57,229 nucleotides of DNA, from NCBI GenBank assembly GCA_026391735.1, contig JAPLDL010000012.1, positions 1-57,229 of the forward strand, in the 5' to 3' direction. Positions 15,224 through 24,448 of the stretch are shown here, piece by piece. The DNA comes from Bacteroidota bacterium. Its GTDB lineage: Bacteria; Bacteroidota; Bacteroidia; Bacteroidales; FEN-979. Every line of letters begins with the position of its first letter. The first letter of the stretch is position 1. The notes under the pieces were generated by a model. That model did not search any database and was not told the origin of the DNA. It was given only the letters and a program-made list of their open reading frames with translations. Both the position numbers and the translations under genes were made by a program.

Positions 15224-15563
15224 TTTTTGAAAGTTCATCCCAGAATTCAACGGCCCTCCTGAGGTGGGGTATAACGATACTGCCTCCGACCAGTGTCGCA
15301 ACAGCAAATAGTTCCGAAAGTTCTTCGGTACTCACTTTCTGTTCATGGCATCTGATCAGGTGATATCGTACGCAGTCGTCACAGCGCAGAACCATGGAAG
15401 CGACAAGTCCCAACAATTCCTTGGTCCTCACCGGCAGGGCTCCTTCCATGTAGGCGTTTGCATCAATATTGTAAATGCGTTTGATCACTTTGTTATCCAG
15501 GGCGAGGATTCTCTCGTTCATTTTTTCCCTGTATGCATTGAATTCATCGAGGTTTTTTCCCAT
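15207..15563 (-). CDS. Carboxymuconolactone decarboxylase/AhpD-like protein
   Basis: The 118-residue all-helical protein carries the AhpD-type motif CDDCVRYH (CxxC followed four residues later by His) at about 75-82, with the acidic residue of KELLG upstream. Small proteins of this family are thiol-dependent peroxide-handling enzymes or carboxymuconolactone decarboxylases. The CxxC-xxxH arrangement favours a redox role. It begins 6 bases after the kdsD stop and overlaps the DUF5686 gene downstream. The exact substrate is unknown. Confidence 0.85.
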   Translation of the reverse strand: MGKNLDEFNAYREKMNERILALDNKVIKRIYNIDANAYMEGALPVRTKELLGLVASMVLRCDDCVRYHLIRCHEQKVSTEELSELFAVATLVGGSIVIPHLRRAVEFWDELSKNEPAV

Positions 15564-15569
15564 GCTGAA

Positions 15570-16535
15570 TCAGATTATACCTTCTTTAAGGATATCATGC
15601 AGATGGATGACCCCTTTGTAGGATGATTTTTCTACAACGAGCAGCTGTGTAATGTTGTTTTTTCTCATAGTGGTGAGAGCATCGATCACCAGGGTGGAGG
15701 GAGCTATTGTTTTTGGTCCCGGCGACATTACATCCCTGGCTTTCATTTTGCGCAGATCAAGATCCTTTTCAAGCATTCGCCTGAGGTCTCCGTCAGTAAC
15801 GATACCGACCAGTTTATTCCCTTCAAGGACAGCGGTTGCGCCAAGCCGTTTCGAAGAAATCTCCAGGATCACCTGTTTAATATCATCGCTCCCTTTTACC
15901 ATGGGTTTCTGGTTACGCAAATAGAGGTCGGAGACTTTCAGGTACATTTTCTTTCCAAGGGCTCCGCCCGGATGAAATTTTGCGAAATCGCCGGCTGTGA
16001 AACCTCTTGCTTCAAGCAGGCAGATGGCCAGGGCATCACCCATGACCAACTGGGCTGTTGTGCTGGATGTGGGAGCCAGGTTGTTTGGGCAGGCTTCCCT
16101 GGTCACGGTGGTATCGATCACAATGTCACTCTGAAGGGCCAGGTAAGAGCTTTTATTGCCTACAAAGGAGATCAGGAGGCTGCCAAGTTGTTTCAGAAGA
16201 GGCACCAGGACTTTAACCTCTGGGGTTTCCCCGCTTTTTGAAAGGCAGATAATGATATCATCTTTCTGGATTATCCCCAGGTCGCCGTGAATAGCATCAG
16301 CAGCATGCATGAAGATCGCAGGAGTGCCTGTGGAATTAAATGTGGCCACGATTTTCTGGCCTATGATAGCGCTTTTCCCGATCCCGGTCACAACGACCCT
16401 GCCTTTGGACTTCATGATGCGACGCACACATTCCAGGAAATCGTCATTGATCGATTTGGTAAGGTTTTTAATGGCCGCTGCCTCATCCTCAATGGTGAGG
16501 ATGGCAACTTTTTTCAAGGCATCAGATGTTTTCAA
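15570..16535 (-). CDS. kdsD: KdsD, arabinose-5-phosphate isomerase
   Basis: The enzyme converts ribulose 5-phosphate to arabinose 5-phosphate, the first step toward Kdo in lipopolysaccharide. The 321-residue protein joins a SIS sugar-isomerase domain (about 30-180) to a pair of CBS domains (about 205-321). Key features are VVTGIGKSAIIGQK (about 48-61), the HAADAIHGDLG segment (about 77-87), the SKSGETPE loop (about 99-106) and KFHPGGALGKK (about 187-197). It is divergent from recQ and leads a run with the AhpD-like and DUF5686 genes. The lptB gene nearby also serves the LPS pathway. Confidence 0.93.
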   Translation of the reverse strand: MKTSDALKKVAILTIEDEAAAIKNLTKSINDDFLECVRRIMKSKGRVVVTGIGKSAIIGQKIVATFNSTGTPAIFMHAADAIHGDLGIIQKDDIIICLSKSGETPEVKVLVPLLKQLGSLLISFVGNKSSYLALQSDIVIDTTVTREACPNNLAPTSSTTAQLVMGDALAICLLEARGFTAGDFAKFHPGGALGKKMYLKVSDLYLRNQKPMVKGSDDIKQVILEISSKRLGATAVLEGNKLVGIVTDGDLRRMLEKDLDLRKMKARDVMSPGPKTIAPSTLVIDALTTMRKNNITQLLVVEKSSYKGVIHLHDILKEGII

Positions 16536-16582
16536 TGCACAATTTTTTTAATTTTTTTTGGTTATTTGGTGATGTTTATGTT

Positions 16583-16590
16583 TATATTTG
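16583..16590 (+). promoter_or_regulatory. -7 box of recQ
   Basis: TATATTTG is an exact match. A TTTG at 16557-16560, 22 bases upstream, may serve as the -33 element. The predicted leader is about 60 bases. Confidence 0.5.
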
Positions 16591-16656
16591 TATATAGGAG
16601 CTAAAAAATTAATAATCAAGTTCGTCCGACAAAAGTACGAAATTAATCATTTTGAA

Positions 16657-18858
16657 ATGGCAGTAAGCAAAGACGAATACAAGCTGCATGAAGTATTAAA
16701 GAAGGTTTTTGGGTTTGATGGTTTTAAAGGAAGCCAGGAAGCTGTAATCCGGAATGTCCTGGCTAAAAAAGATACTTTTGTCATTATGCCCACCGGGGGT
16801 GGTAAATCATTATGTTATCAAATGCCAGCCCTGGTGCTTCCCGGCACTGCGATCATTGTTTCCCCTCTTATTGCCCTGATGAAAAACCAGGTGGATTCCA
16901 TGAGAAGTTTTGGAACAGAAGAGGAAGTGGCGCATTTTATGAACTCATCACTCACCAAACAGGAGATCACTCAGGTAAAAAAGGATGTCTCCAGAGGTAA
17001 GACCAAACTTTTATATGTAGCGCCTGAAACAATCACCAAAGAGGAAAACATTGATTTCCTGAAAAAGATCAACATATCTTTTTATGCTATTGACGAAGCG
17101 CATTGCATTTCGGAATGGGGGCATGATTTCAGGCCGGAATACCGCAGGTTAAGGCCTATTATCCAGGCTATCGGACAGGATGTGCCGGTGATTGCCCTCA
17201 CGGCAACAGCTACACCCAAGGTTCAGCAGGATATTCAAAAGAACCTGAACATGATGGATGCGACAGTCTTCAAAGCATCCTTCAACAGGCCGAACCTTTA
17301 CTATGAAGTCAGGGCCAAAACCAAAAACTCATCCAAGGATATTATTAAATATATCAAAGGGCATATCGGGAAATCGGGTATTGTTTACTGTCTGAGCCGT
17401 AAGAAAGTTGAGGAACTGGCCGATACCTTGGTCGTGAACGGGATCAAAGCCCTGCCATACCATGCAGGCCTTGATGCGGCCACGCGCCGTTCGAACCAGG
17501 ATAAGTTCCTGATGGAAGAGGTGGATGTGATCGTTGCAACGATAGCTTTTGGCATGGGTATCGACAAACCCGATGTACGGTATGTCATCCACAATGATAT
17601 GCCTAAAAGCCTTGAAGGCTATTACCAGGAAACCGGGCGCGCCGGCAGGGATGACGGGGAAGGCAATTGCATTGCTTTTTATGCCTACGAAGACATTCAG
17701 AAGCTGGAAAAGTTCCTGAAAGGAAAATCAGTTGCAGAACAGGAGATTGCCAAACAGCTTTTGCTTGAGACTGTAGCATACAGCGAATCATCGGTTTGCC
17801 GCCGCAAACAGCTGCTTCATTATTTTGGAGAGATCTTCAGGGAAGAAAATTGCCAGAATTGTGACAACTGCATGCACCCACGCAAAAAATTCGAAGGGAA
17901 GCAATATGTTCAGCTGGTCCTTGAGACCGTGCTTGCCGTTAAACAGCAATTCAAGAACAAACATATCATCAATATCATAATCGGGAAGAATTCGGCTACT
18001 ATCAAGTCGTACAAGCATAATAAGCTGGCCGAGTTCGGCAAGGGCGCCGCCAAGGAGGAGAAATTCTGGAATGCCGTGATCCGTCAGGCCCTGATCGAAA
18101 GATTGCTCACCAAGGATATTGAAAACTACGGCTTGCTTAAGATCAGCCCCGAAGGCACCGAATTCCTGAAGAATCCTTATTCCATGATGCTCATGGATGA
18201 CCGGGATTATGAAAATCCTGAAGAAGAGGACCTGATGGAAGCTATGGGATCGAAAAGCAGTACAGCCGATAAAACCTTGTTTGCCCTGCTCAAAGACCTC
18301 AGGAAAGAAATAGCCCGTAAGGAAAAACTTCCCCCGTTCGTGATCTTCCAGGATCCTTCCCTTGAGGATATGTCCATTCAATATCCTATTAGCGCCGAAG
18401 AACTCAAGCAGATCACGGGCGTAGGAAGCGGTAAGGCGCATAAATACGGCAAACCGTTCCTTGACCTGATCAAGGAATATGTCGAGGAGAACGAGATTAT
18501 CAGGCCAATGGACATGGTCGTAAAATCTGTGGTGAATAAGTCCGGAATAAAGGTGTATATCATCCGCAGTATAGACCGTAAAATAGCTCTTGAAGATATA
18601 GCTCTTGCAAAAAACCTGAGTTTTTCAGAATTGCTTTCAGAGATTGAGAGTATTGTGGGTTCGGGTACGAAGATAGATCTGGATTATTATATTAATGAAG
18701 TGGTAGATCCCTATCACCAGGAAGAAATTTTCGAGTACTTTCGCAAAGCGGAATCGGACTCCATTAATGATGCCCTGCGTGAACTTGGAGAAGATGAGTT
18801 CACCGAGGAAGAGATCCGGCTCATGCGCATCAAATTCATGTCGGAATTAGGTAATTAA
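16657..18858 (+). CDS. recQ: RecQ-family ATP-dependent DNA helicase
   Basis: The 733-residue helicase shows Walker A MPTGGGKSLCYQMPAL (about 43-58), DEAH with CISEWGHDFRPEYR (about 146-163), LTATATPKV (motif III), the second RecA lobe with VIVATIAFGMGIDKPDVR and the arginine finger region YYQETGRAGRDD. The RecQ zinc domain is intact (CRRKQLLHYFGE then CQNCDNC). A winged-helix region follows, with an HRDC domain at about 560-635 and an extra C-terminal domain. It unwinds DNA 3' to 5' in recombination and fork repair. The ATG at 16657 is chosen because an earlier in-frame start lies in the promoter. Confidence 0.95.
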   Translation: MAVSKDEYKLHEVLKKVFGFDGFKGSQEAVIRNVLAKKDTFVIMPTGGGKSLCYQMPALVLPGTAIIVSPLIALMKNQVDSMRSFGTEEEVAHFMNSSLTKQEITQVKKDVSRGKTKLLYVAPETITKEENIDFLKKINISFYAIDEAHCISEWGHDFRPEYRRLRPIIQAIGQDVPVIALTATATPKVQQDIQKNLNMMDATVFKASFNRPNLYYEVRAKTKNSSKDIIKYIKGHIGKSGIVYCLSRKKVEELADTLVVNGIKALPYHAGLDAATRRSNQDKFLMEEVDVIVATIAFGMGIDKPDVRYVIHNDMPKSLEGYYQETGRAGRDDGEGNCIAFYAYEDIQKLEKFLKGKSVAEQEIAKQLLLETVAYSESSVCRRKQLLHYFGEIFREENCQNCDNCMHPRKKFEGKQYVQLVLETVLAVKQQFKNKHIINIIIGKNSATIKSYKHNKLAEFGKGAAKEEKFWNAVIRQALIERLLTKDIENYGLLKISPEGTEFLKNPYSMMLMDDRDYENPEEEDLMEAMGSKSSTADKTLFALLKDLRKEIARKEKLPPFVIFQDPSLEDMSIQYPISAEELKQITGVGSGKAHKYGKPFLDLIKEYVEENEIIRPMDMVVKSVVNKSGIKVYIIRSIDRKIALEDIALAKNLSFSELLSEIESIVGSGTKIDLDYYINEVVDPYHQEEIFEYFRKAESDSINDALRELGEDEFTEEEIRLMRIKFMSELGN

Positions 18859-18869
18859 AACATCACATC

Positions 18870-19577
18870 ATGCAGGAAGAAATTGTAAACAAGCCTGAAG
18901 AGATTCAGGAAAATTCAACTATTGAAAAGCCTGGAACAACAGAAATCTCGCAGCAGGCCGCGAAGCATCCATTCTTTGTTTTTACCATCAATACGGTGTT
19001 AGGCCTTTTGCTGATGGTTGGTCTGGTCATACTGTACGTCATAGTCCTTACAAAAAAAGAATCGCAGGTTCAGCTGCCGGCTGCTTTGCAGAATTCCAAA
19101 GGGAAAGCGCTCTCGGTCGTATACCTTAACCTGGATTCCCTGAACCTGAAGTATGAGCTGATCAGAAACCTCAGGAAAGATCTTGAGTCCACTGTAAACA
19201 GGCTGCAGTCTGAACTGAAGAAAGATGAGGAAAGCCTGCAGAAGGACGGGGCCGATTTTCAGCAGAAGGTTCAGGCGAATGCCATTTCGGAAGATAAAGC
19301 CAAACAGATATATGAGATCCTTATGAAGCGTCAGCAGGCCCTGCTTGAGAAGAAGGACCGGTATACCCAGATGATGACACAGCAGCAGATTGCTATGAAC
19401 CAGAAGTTAACCGATACTCTTACCTGTTTCCTGAAACGTTTTAACAGGTCATACAGGTTTGATTATATCATGGGATACAAAAGCGAAGGGGAGATCCTTG
19501 TGGCCAATGATACTCTTGATATCACACGTACTATTCTTGATGCAATAAATAAGGAATACCTGGAAAGAAAGAAGTAA
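18870..19577 (+). CDS. OmpH/Skp-like membrane-anchored chaperone
   Basis: The 235-residue protein has a Glu-rich cytoplasmic head, one transmembrane helix (about 38-58) and a periplasmic domain. The VVYLNLDSLNLKYEL start of that domain and the long coiled coil (about 95-175, rich in Lys, Gln and Glu) are typical of OmpH/Skp proteins, which hold unfolded outer-membrane proteins. Skp is normally soluble with a cleaved signal peptide, so this membrane-anchored version is a variant common in Bacteroidota. It starts 11 bases after recQ and its stop overlaps the ATG of the DUF4296 gene (TAATG). Confidence 0.75.
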   Translation: MQEEIVNKPEEIQENSTIEKPGTTEISQQAAKHPFFVFTINTVLGLLLMVGLVILYVIVLTKKESQVQLPAALQNSKGKALSVVYLNLDSLNLKYELIRNLRKDLESTVNRLQSELKKDEESLQKDGADFQQKVQANAISEDKAKQIYEILMKRQQALLEKKDRYTQMMTQQQIAMNQKLTDTLTCFLKRFNRSYRFDYIMGYKSEGEILVANDTLDITRTILDAINKEYLERKK

Positions 19578-19999
19578 TGAAGCAAAATGCTGCTTTCTTC
19601 ATTCTAAGCCTGATGCCGCTTATTTTTTCGTGCAGCTCCCCCGACCGGCCGAAACAAAATGAATCTTTGCCTGCCGATTCAGTTATTTCAGAGAAAAAGA
19701 TGATGGCCCTGCTGGTTGATGTTCATCTGCTTGAAGGAGGGCTGATGATATTGAGAAATAAAGGCGAACAGGATGGAAAATGGAGCCACGATGCATACCG
19801 GAAACTATTCCTGAGGTACCGGATCACCGAGTCTCAGTTTAAGAGGAACCTTGACTATTATCAGAAAGACCCGAAAACCTTTGCAGTCATATACGATACT
19901 GTAATTCAGCGTCTCGACAGGCTTCGGAAAACACCTCTGGCGAAACCTAATGTTTGGAATAAGTCGAAGAAACCTGCCTCTGTGTCGCCCCATCACTGA
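19577..19999 (+). CDS. DUF4296 lipoprotein
   Basis: The 140-residue protein starts with a lipoprotein signal (FILSLMPLIFSC, lipidated Cys at 19). The DUF4296 domain (about 38-115) follows, with MMALLVDVHLLEGG and the YRITESQFKRNLDYYQKDP segment. Function is unknown; these are helical periplasmic lipoproteins found in Bacteroidota. The gene is translationally coupled to the OmpH-like gene. Its last 53 bases overlap the end of the convergent lipoprotein gene. Confidence 0.8.
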   Translation: MKQNAAFFILSLMPLIFSCSSPDRPKQNESLPADSVISEKKMMALLVDVHLLEGGLMILRNKGEQDGKWSHDAYRKLFLRYRITESQFKRNLDYYQKDPKTFAVIYDTVIQRLDRLRKTPLAKPNVWNKSKKPASVSPHH

Positions 20000-20384
20000 T
20001 AGTGTAACTCCAGTGTATAACCGTTGTTCCGGAAAGTGTTCCTGAACCGTTTACAACCAGTCCATCGCCAATCGACTGGTTTGGATCCAGTGTTATGGTA
20101 TTTCCCGAAACAAGCGCTTTTGCCGGCGGAAATGAGAATCCGATATCGGCAAAATTATGGAGCAATACGCCCATTTTGGAACTGGTATCAGCCGTGACGG
20201 TAACTTCATAACTGAGTTTGACCCAGGTTTCCTGAACACTCCAGTTGCCAATGAAAGCCGATCTGGCATCGGTGGAAGGAGTTGAGGTGGTTTCTTTCAG
20301 GCATCCGCCGCTTGCCAAACAAGACAGCAGAACGATTAAGCCAAAGATTTTAATTCCAGGCATAAGGGGAAGTGTTGATCTCAT
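19947..20384 (-). CDS. Small lipocalin-like lipoprotein, unknown function
   Basis: The 145-residue protein has a signal peptide with a lipobox (SCLASGGC, Cys at 28). A start at the second ATG (20363) would give a more typical signal length. The mature part has a FIGNWSVQETW opening and a strand-rich pattern like small META or lipocalin-like lipoproteins. I do not recognise a specific family. It overlaps the DUF4296 gene tail to tail by 53 bases and ends 7 bases before the TonB receptor start region on the same strand, so it may be co-transcribed with that receptor. Confidence 0.65.
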   Translation of the reverse strand: MRSTLPLMPGIKIFGLIVLLSCLASGGCLKETTSTPSTDARSAFIGNWSVQETWVKLSYEVTVTADTSSKMGVLLHNFADIGFSFPPAKALVSGNTITLDPNQSIGDGLVVNGSGTLSGTTVIHWSYTISDGATQRQVSSTYSKH

Positions 20385-20391
20385 TTAAATA

Positions 20392-22707
20392 TTAAAATGT
20401 TATACTTAATCCTGCGCTTGGCATGAACGGCAACTGGTTCACCTGAGTATAGGAGATGCGGTCGAAATAGAAAATGTTCTGTTCATTCAAAGCATTTGTA
20501 ACGCTTACTGTGGCATCAAGTCTGGTATTTTTTCCAAGGAAAAATGATTTTTTCAGGCTTAAATCAAGCCTGCTGTAATAGGTAAGCCTGCCTTTGTTAT
20601 AGTCGGCATAAAGGATGCCCAGCTGCCCGTTATTGGTCGTATAGTCTCCGCCCATATCCACAAATGTGATCTTTTCATAAAAGCCCTGGGTTTGTGTAAA
20701 AGGGAACCCTGATCCGAAGTTATACCTTGCATCAAACTCCCAGCTTCCTCTTTTGCCAAAAAGATAGGTGGCAACGAGGTTCAGATTATGCCTTCGGTCC
20801 CAGATAGGAACATAGTGCATAACACCGTCATAAAGGTGAATAAAGCATAGGGAGTATGTCATCCAGAGGCTCAGCTTTTTGAGCTGGTATTTCAGCGAAA
20901 CATCAAGCCCCTCGGCGTCACCTGTTTCAAGGATAAAATCTTTCTTATAATAGTCGGGCTTGCTGGCATTTTCAGGAGTATCGTCATACAGTTTATTCCT
21001 GTTCATTGTCGTCATCTGCGGATAATATTTATAATATCCTTCAACATTCAGGAAGAGATTTTTCAGCAGGTCCCACTCAAATCCGAATATAACCTGGTCG
21101 CAGAGTTGCAGCCGGGTCGTAACTGGTTTCCCTAAAAATTCCTTCTGAAGGTTCTGGGGTGCGGCAAGGTAGCCTGTAAAAAGACTGACTACGTCCTGGC
21201 TGTAAGTTGTGCTGATAAGATCCTGGGAATACATGCCGGCGGCCATTTTAAGCCTGAACTGGGGCAATACATTGTATTTTACCGACAGCCTGGGTTCCAG
21301 CCTGATGTTGGAAAGCGTTGCATAATACTGAAGCCGCAGACCAGGTTCAATGATAAATTTGCCCAATATCCACTTATACTTTGCGTAAGCCGATACTTCC
21401 GTTGTATTCTGGTCATAATTGATGTTCCTGTTGATGCTGTTGTAGAAACTCAGAATGGTATGGTATCCCGAACCTTCCAGTCCGTAGCGAAGAGAATTTT
21501 TCCCGAAGAAATAGGTAAAGTCAAGGCCTACATTAAACCCCCCGATGGAACTGGTGCGGGGTGACATATTTTCTTCGGCCATTTCGACTTTATAATATGA
21601 ATAGGATAAGTGACCTTCAAGGAGTACCGGGCTTTTGCCGGGTATAGCCACGAAATTTAGTCCGCCCCCATAGGAGTTCCATTTATAATTCTGCAGAACC
21701 TGGTACTTGACCTTGTCATTAAAATCGAAACCGTAAAGATTTACCTTGCTGCCATTGGGAGCATCGATCGAAATCTTCCCATAAACATCTAGGTAATTGT
21801 ACGGTAAACCGTTTTCATTCACATAAGTGTAAAATAATTTGCTGCTTTGTTCCAGGTATGAGCCTTTAACTGAAAGGATGAGTGAGGCTGAGGCATCATT
21901 CTCTGTTTTTGCTTTTGCAATAGGTCCTTCAAACAGGGCTTTCGCCCCGAAAGTGCTTACATCAATCTTACCGCCGAACCGGTTCCGGTTGCCGTCCCTT
22001 GTGGTGATATCCATAACAGAAGAGATTCTGTTGCCGTATTCGGCATTAAAACCTCCGGTATACACATCTACATTTTTCAGGATATCAACGTCAAACACAG
22101 AAAACAATCCGATGGAATGAAAGGGGTTATAAATGATCATCCCGTCGAGCAATACCTTGTTCTGAATGGGCGGACCGCCTCGGATGTAAAGTTGTCCACC
22201 CTGGTCGCCCGAAAAAATCACCCCCGGCAGGACCTGGAGGTATTGGGCGAGGTCGGGTTGGCCCCCGATTGTTGGGATCTGCATGATCTCCTTGGGAGTG
22301 ATTTTAATGATAGAAGTCTGGGTCTCAGTTGTTTTATCCTGTTTTGCGGCCGATACGCTGACCTCCATCAGTTCAATGCTGGATTTGGTGAGATAAAGTT
22401 TTTTCGTGAACAGGTCATTTTTGTTTACTGTGACCGGGATCCTTAAGGTATCGCAACCGATATAAGTAACCATCAGGGTATACTGGCCTGCAGGGATCTT
22501 GGAAATGGTAAAAAACCCGTTCTGGTCTGTAGTGGCGCCATAAGTGGTTTTAAACAGGTAGATATTTGTAAACAGAATAGGTTCACCGGTTTCTTTCTCA
22601 TAGACAAAGCCACGAATGATACCATTTTGGGAGGATGCGGTGTTAGGGGAAAAGAAAAGGAAAGTAAGGGAAACAAGGGCAGCAAAGAATAATTTCCGGA
22701 TGGTCAT
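20392..22707 (-). CDS. TonB-dependent receptor with carboxypeptidase-regulatory-like domain
   Basis: The 771-residue outer-membrane protein has a signal peptide (ending NTASSQ), an Ig-like regulatory domain (about 30-110), a plug domain (about 125-235, with IPTIGGQPDLAQYLQVLPGV and GDQGGQLYIRGG), then a beta-barrel ending in Phe (SAGLSITF). These receptors import ligands across the outer membrane using TonB energy. There is no adjacent SusD, so it is not a SusC-type importer; the ligand is unknown. The promoter lies at 22743-22750. Confidence 0.88.
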   Translation of the reverse strand: MTIRKLFFAALVSLTFLFFSPNTASSQNGIIRGFVYEKETGEPILFTNIYLFKTTYGATTDQNGFFTISKIPAGQYTLMVTYIGCDTLRIPVTVNKNDLFTKKLYLTKSSIELMEVSVSAAKQDKTTETQTSIIKITPKEIMQIPTIGGQPDLAQYLQVLPGVIFSGDQGGQLYIRGGPPIQNKVLLDGMIIYNPFHSIGLFSVFDVDILKNVDVYTGGFNAEYGNRISSVMDITTRDGNRNRFGGKIDVSTFGAKALFEGPIAKAKTENDASASLILSVKGSYLEQSSKLFYTYVNENGLPYNYLDVYGKISIDAPNGSKVNLYGFDFNDKVKYQVLQNYKWNSYGGGLNFVAIPGKSPVLLEGHLSYSYYKVEMAEENMSPRTSSIGGFNVGLDFTYFFGKNSLRYGLEGSGYHTILSFYNSINRNINYDQNTTEVSAYAKYKWILGKFIIEPGLRLQYYATLSNIRLEPRLSVKYNVLPQFRLKMAAGMYSQDLISTTYSQDVVSLFTGYLAAPQNLQKEFLGKPVTTRLQLCDQVIFGFEWDLLKNLFLNVEGYYKYYPQMTTMNRNKLYDDTPENASKPDYYKKDFILETGDAEGLDVSLKYQLKKLSLWMTYSLCFIHLYDGVMHYVPIWDRRHNLNLVATYLFGKRGSWEFDARYNFGSGFPFTQTQGFYEKITFVDMGGDYTTNNGQLGILYADYNKGRLTYYSRLDLSLKKSFFLGKNTRLDATVSVTNALNEQNIFYFDRISYTQVNQLPFMPSAGLSITF

Positions 22708-22742
22708 GGCATGGTTTATAGAAAGAAAATATAAAATTGCTT

Positions 22743-22750
22743 CAAAAGTA
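22743..22750 (-). promoter_or_regulatory. -7 box of the TonB receptor gene
   Basis: The minus strand reads TACTTTTG (TAnnTTTG), 35 bases before the ATG. Confidence 0.45.
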
Positions 22751-22797
22751 GCTAAAATGTGCGATTCAAAAAAGGAAACGCTTAATGAAAATATTCT

Positions 22798-22805
22798 TAT
22801 TTTTG
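22798..22805 (+). promoter_or_regulatory. -7 box of iorAB
   Basis: TATTTTTG matches the consensus and lies 24 bases before the iorA ATG. Together with 22743-22750 it forms a divergent promoter region. Confidence 0.5.
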
Positions 22806-22829
22806 CTCAGATACAACCACTGAACTATC

Positions 22830-24431
22830 ATGGCAAAAAAGCTTTTATTACTTGGCGACGAAGCTATCGCCTTGGGAGCGCTGGATGCGGGCCTGAGCGG
22901 GATCTATGCATATCCGGGTACTCCTTCAACTGAGATCACCGAATATGTGCAGCATTCAAAAGCTGCAAAAGAAAAAAATATTCATTGTACATGGTCTACC
23001 AATGAGAAAACCGCTATGGAGGCTGCTCTCGGCATGTCATACGCCGGTAAGAGGGCCATGGTCTGTATGAAACATGTGGGGCTTAATGTTGCCGCCGATC
23101 CATTTATCAACTCGGCTATTACAGGCGCGAATGGTGGCCTCATTGTAGTTTCGGCCGATGACCCTTCCATGCATTCCTCCCAGAATGAACAGGATTCGAG
23201 GTTTTACGGCAAATTCGCCCTGGTTCCCATCTTTGAACCTTCAAGCCAGCAGGAAGCCTATGATATGGTTCATTATGGCTTTAATTTTTCGGAAAAGTAC
23301 AAAACACCTGTTCTCCTCCGTATAACTACACGGATGGCACATTCACGGTCGGGTGTGGTACGCATTGAATGCCGCGACCAGAATCCGCTCCAAATGCCCG
23401 GTGATCTCAGGCAGTTTGTCCTTTTACCCGGTATTGCTAAAAAACGCTATAAAAACCTGTTAAACACGCAAATGCATTTCATTGAAGAATCTGAGAATTC
23501 TCCATTTAACTCCTATACCGACGGGCCGGATAAATCGATGGGAATACTGGTTTCAGGCATTGCATTGAATTATCTGATGGAGAACTTCCCTGACCGGAAG
23601 GTTCCCTATCCTGTACTTAAGATCGGTCAGTATCCCATGCCCCGCAAACTGGTTGAAAAGCTATTTGCCGAATGCGGTGAGGTCCTTATTCTTGAAGACG
23701 GGTATCCGATGATCGAAGAACTTATACGGGGTTACATACCCGGTGGGAAGAAGATCAGGGGAAGGTTTGACGGAACGATCCCAAGAACCGGGGAACTCAA
23801 CCCGAACATCCTGGCTGTTGCTCTAGGATTGACTGATACTAAAGGTCTGCCCGTTCCCGACCTGGTTGTAAACCGCCCGCCCCAGCTCTGCTCGGGTTGC
23901 CCGCATATCGATTCCTATAAGGCCCTTAACGAGGTACTCGCCGCTCTTCCCAAAGGAAGGGTATTTTCCGATATCGGCTGTTACACCCTCGGAGCCCTTG
24001 CTCCCTACGAAGCCATCAACAGCTGCGTGGATATGGGGGCTTCCATTACAATGGCCAAAGGAGCTGCTGATGCAGGACTTATACCCTCAGTTGCCGTGAT
24101 CGGAGACTCCACCTTTACCCATAGCGGTATAACCGGACTGCTCGATGCTGTTAATGATAAATCTCCGGTTACCGTCCTGATACTTGACAACGCTACTACA
24201 GCTATGACCGGTGGACAGGATTCGGCCGGCACCGGGCGTCTTGAAGATATCTGTAAAGCTTTAGGTGTTGAGGAAAACCATATCAGAGTGATAAAACCTC
24301 TGAAAAAATACCATGAAGAGAATGTTAAAATCATCCAGGAGGAACTGGATTACCATGGGGTTTCGGTCATCATCCCGAGAAGGGAGTGTATCGTAGCCAT
24401 TGATAAGCGTATGAGGCAAAAATTTAAATAA
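22830..24431 (+). CDS. iorA: IorA, indolepyruvate:ferredoxin oxidoreductase alpha subunit
   Basis: IorAB oxidatively decarboxylates aryl-pyruvates from Trp, Phe and Tyr to aryl-acetyl-CoA and reduced ferredoxin; in reverse it can make aryl-pyruvates. The 533-residue protein has the pyrimidine-binding half (about 1-190, with YAYPGTPSTEIT and the catalytic Glu in WSTNEKTAMEAALG) and the thiamine-diphosphate half (about 345-533, with LCSGCPHIDSY and GDSTFTHSG). The classical C-terminal 2x[4Fe-4S] ferredoxin domain is absent: the protein ends soon after the TPP domain. Electrons must therefore leave by the CxGC region or a separate ferredoxin. iorB follows after 17 bases. Confidence 0.9.
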   Translation: MAKKLLLLGDEAIALGALDAGLSGIYAYPGTPSTEITEYVQHSKAAKEKNIHCTWSTNEKTAMEAALGMSYAGKRAMVCMKHVGLNVAADPFINSAITGANGGLIVVSADDPSMHSSQNEQDSRFYGKFALVPIFEPSSQQEAYDMVHYGFNFSEKYKTPVLLRITTRMAHSRSGVVRIECRDQNPLQMPGDLRQFVLLPGIAKKRYKNLLNTQMHFIEESENSPFNSYTDGPDKSMGILVSGIALNYLMENFPDRKVPYPVLKIGQYPMPRKLVEKLFAECGEVLILEDGYPMIEELIRGYIPGGKKIRGRFDGTIPRTGELNPNILAVALGLTDTKGLPVPDLVVNRPPQLCSGCPHIDSYKALNEVLAALPKGRVFSDIGCYTLGALAPYEAINSCVDMGASITMAKGAADAGLIPSVAVIGDSTFTHSGITGLLDAVNDKSPVTVLILDNATTAMTGGQDSAGTGRLEDICKALGVEENHIRVIKPLKKYHEENVKIIQEELDYHGVSVIIPRRECIVAIDKRMRQKFK

Positions 24432-24448
24432 AGTATAATTTTCCAAGA

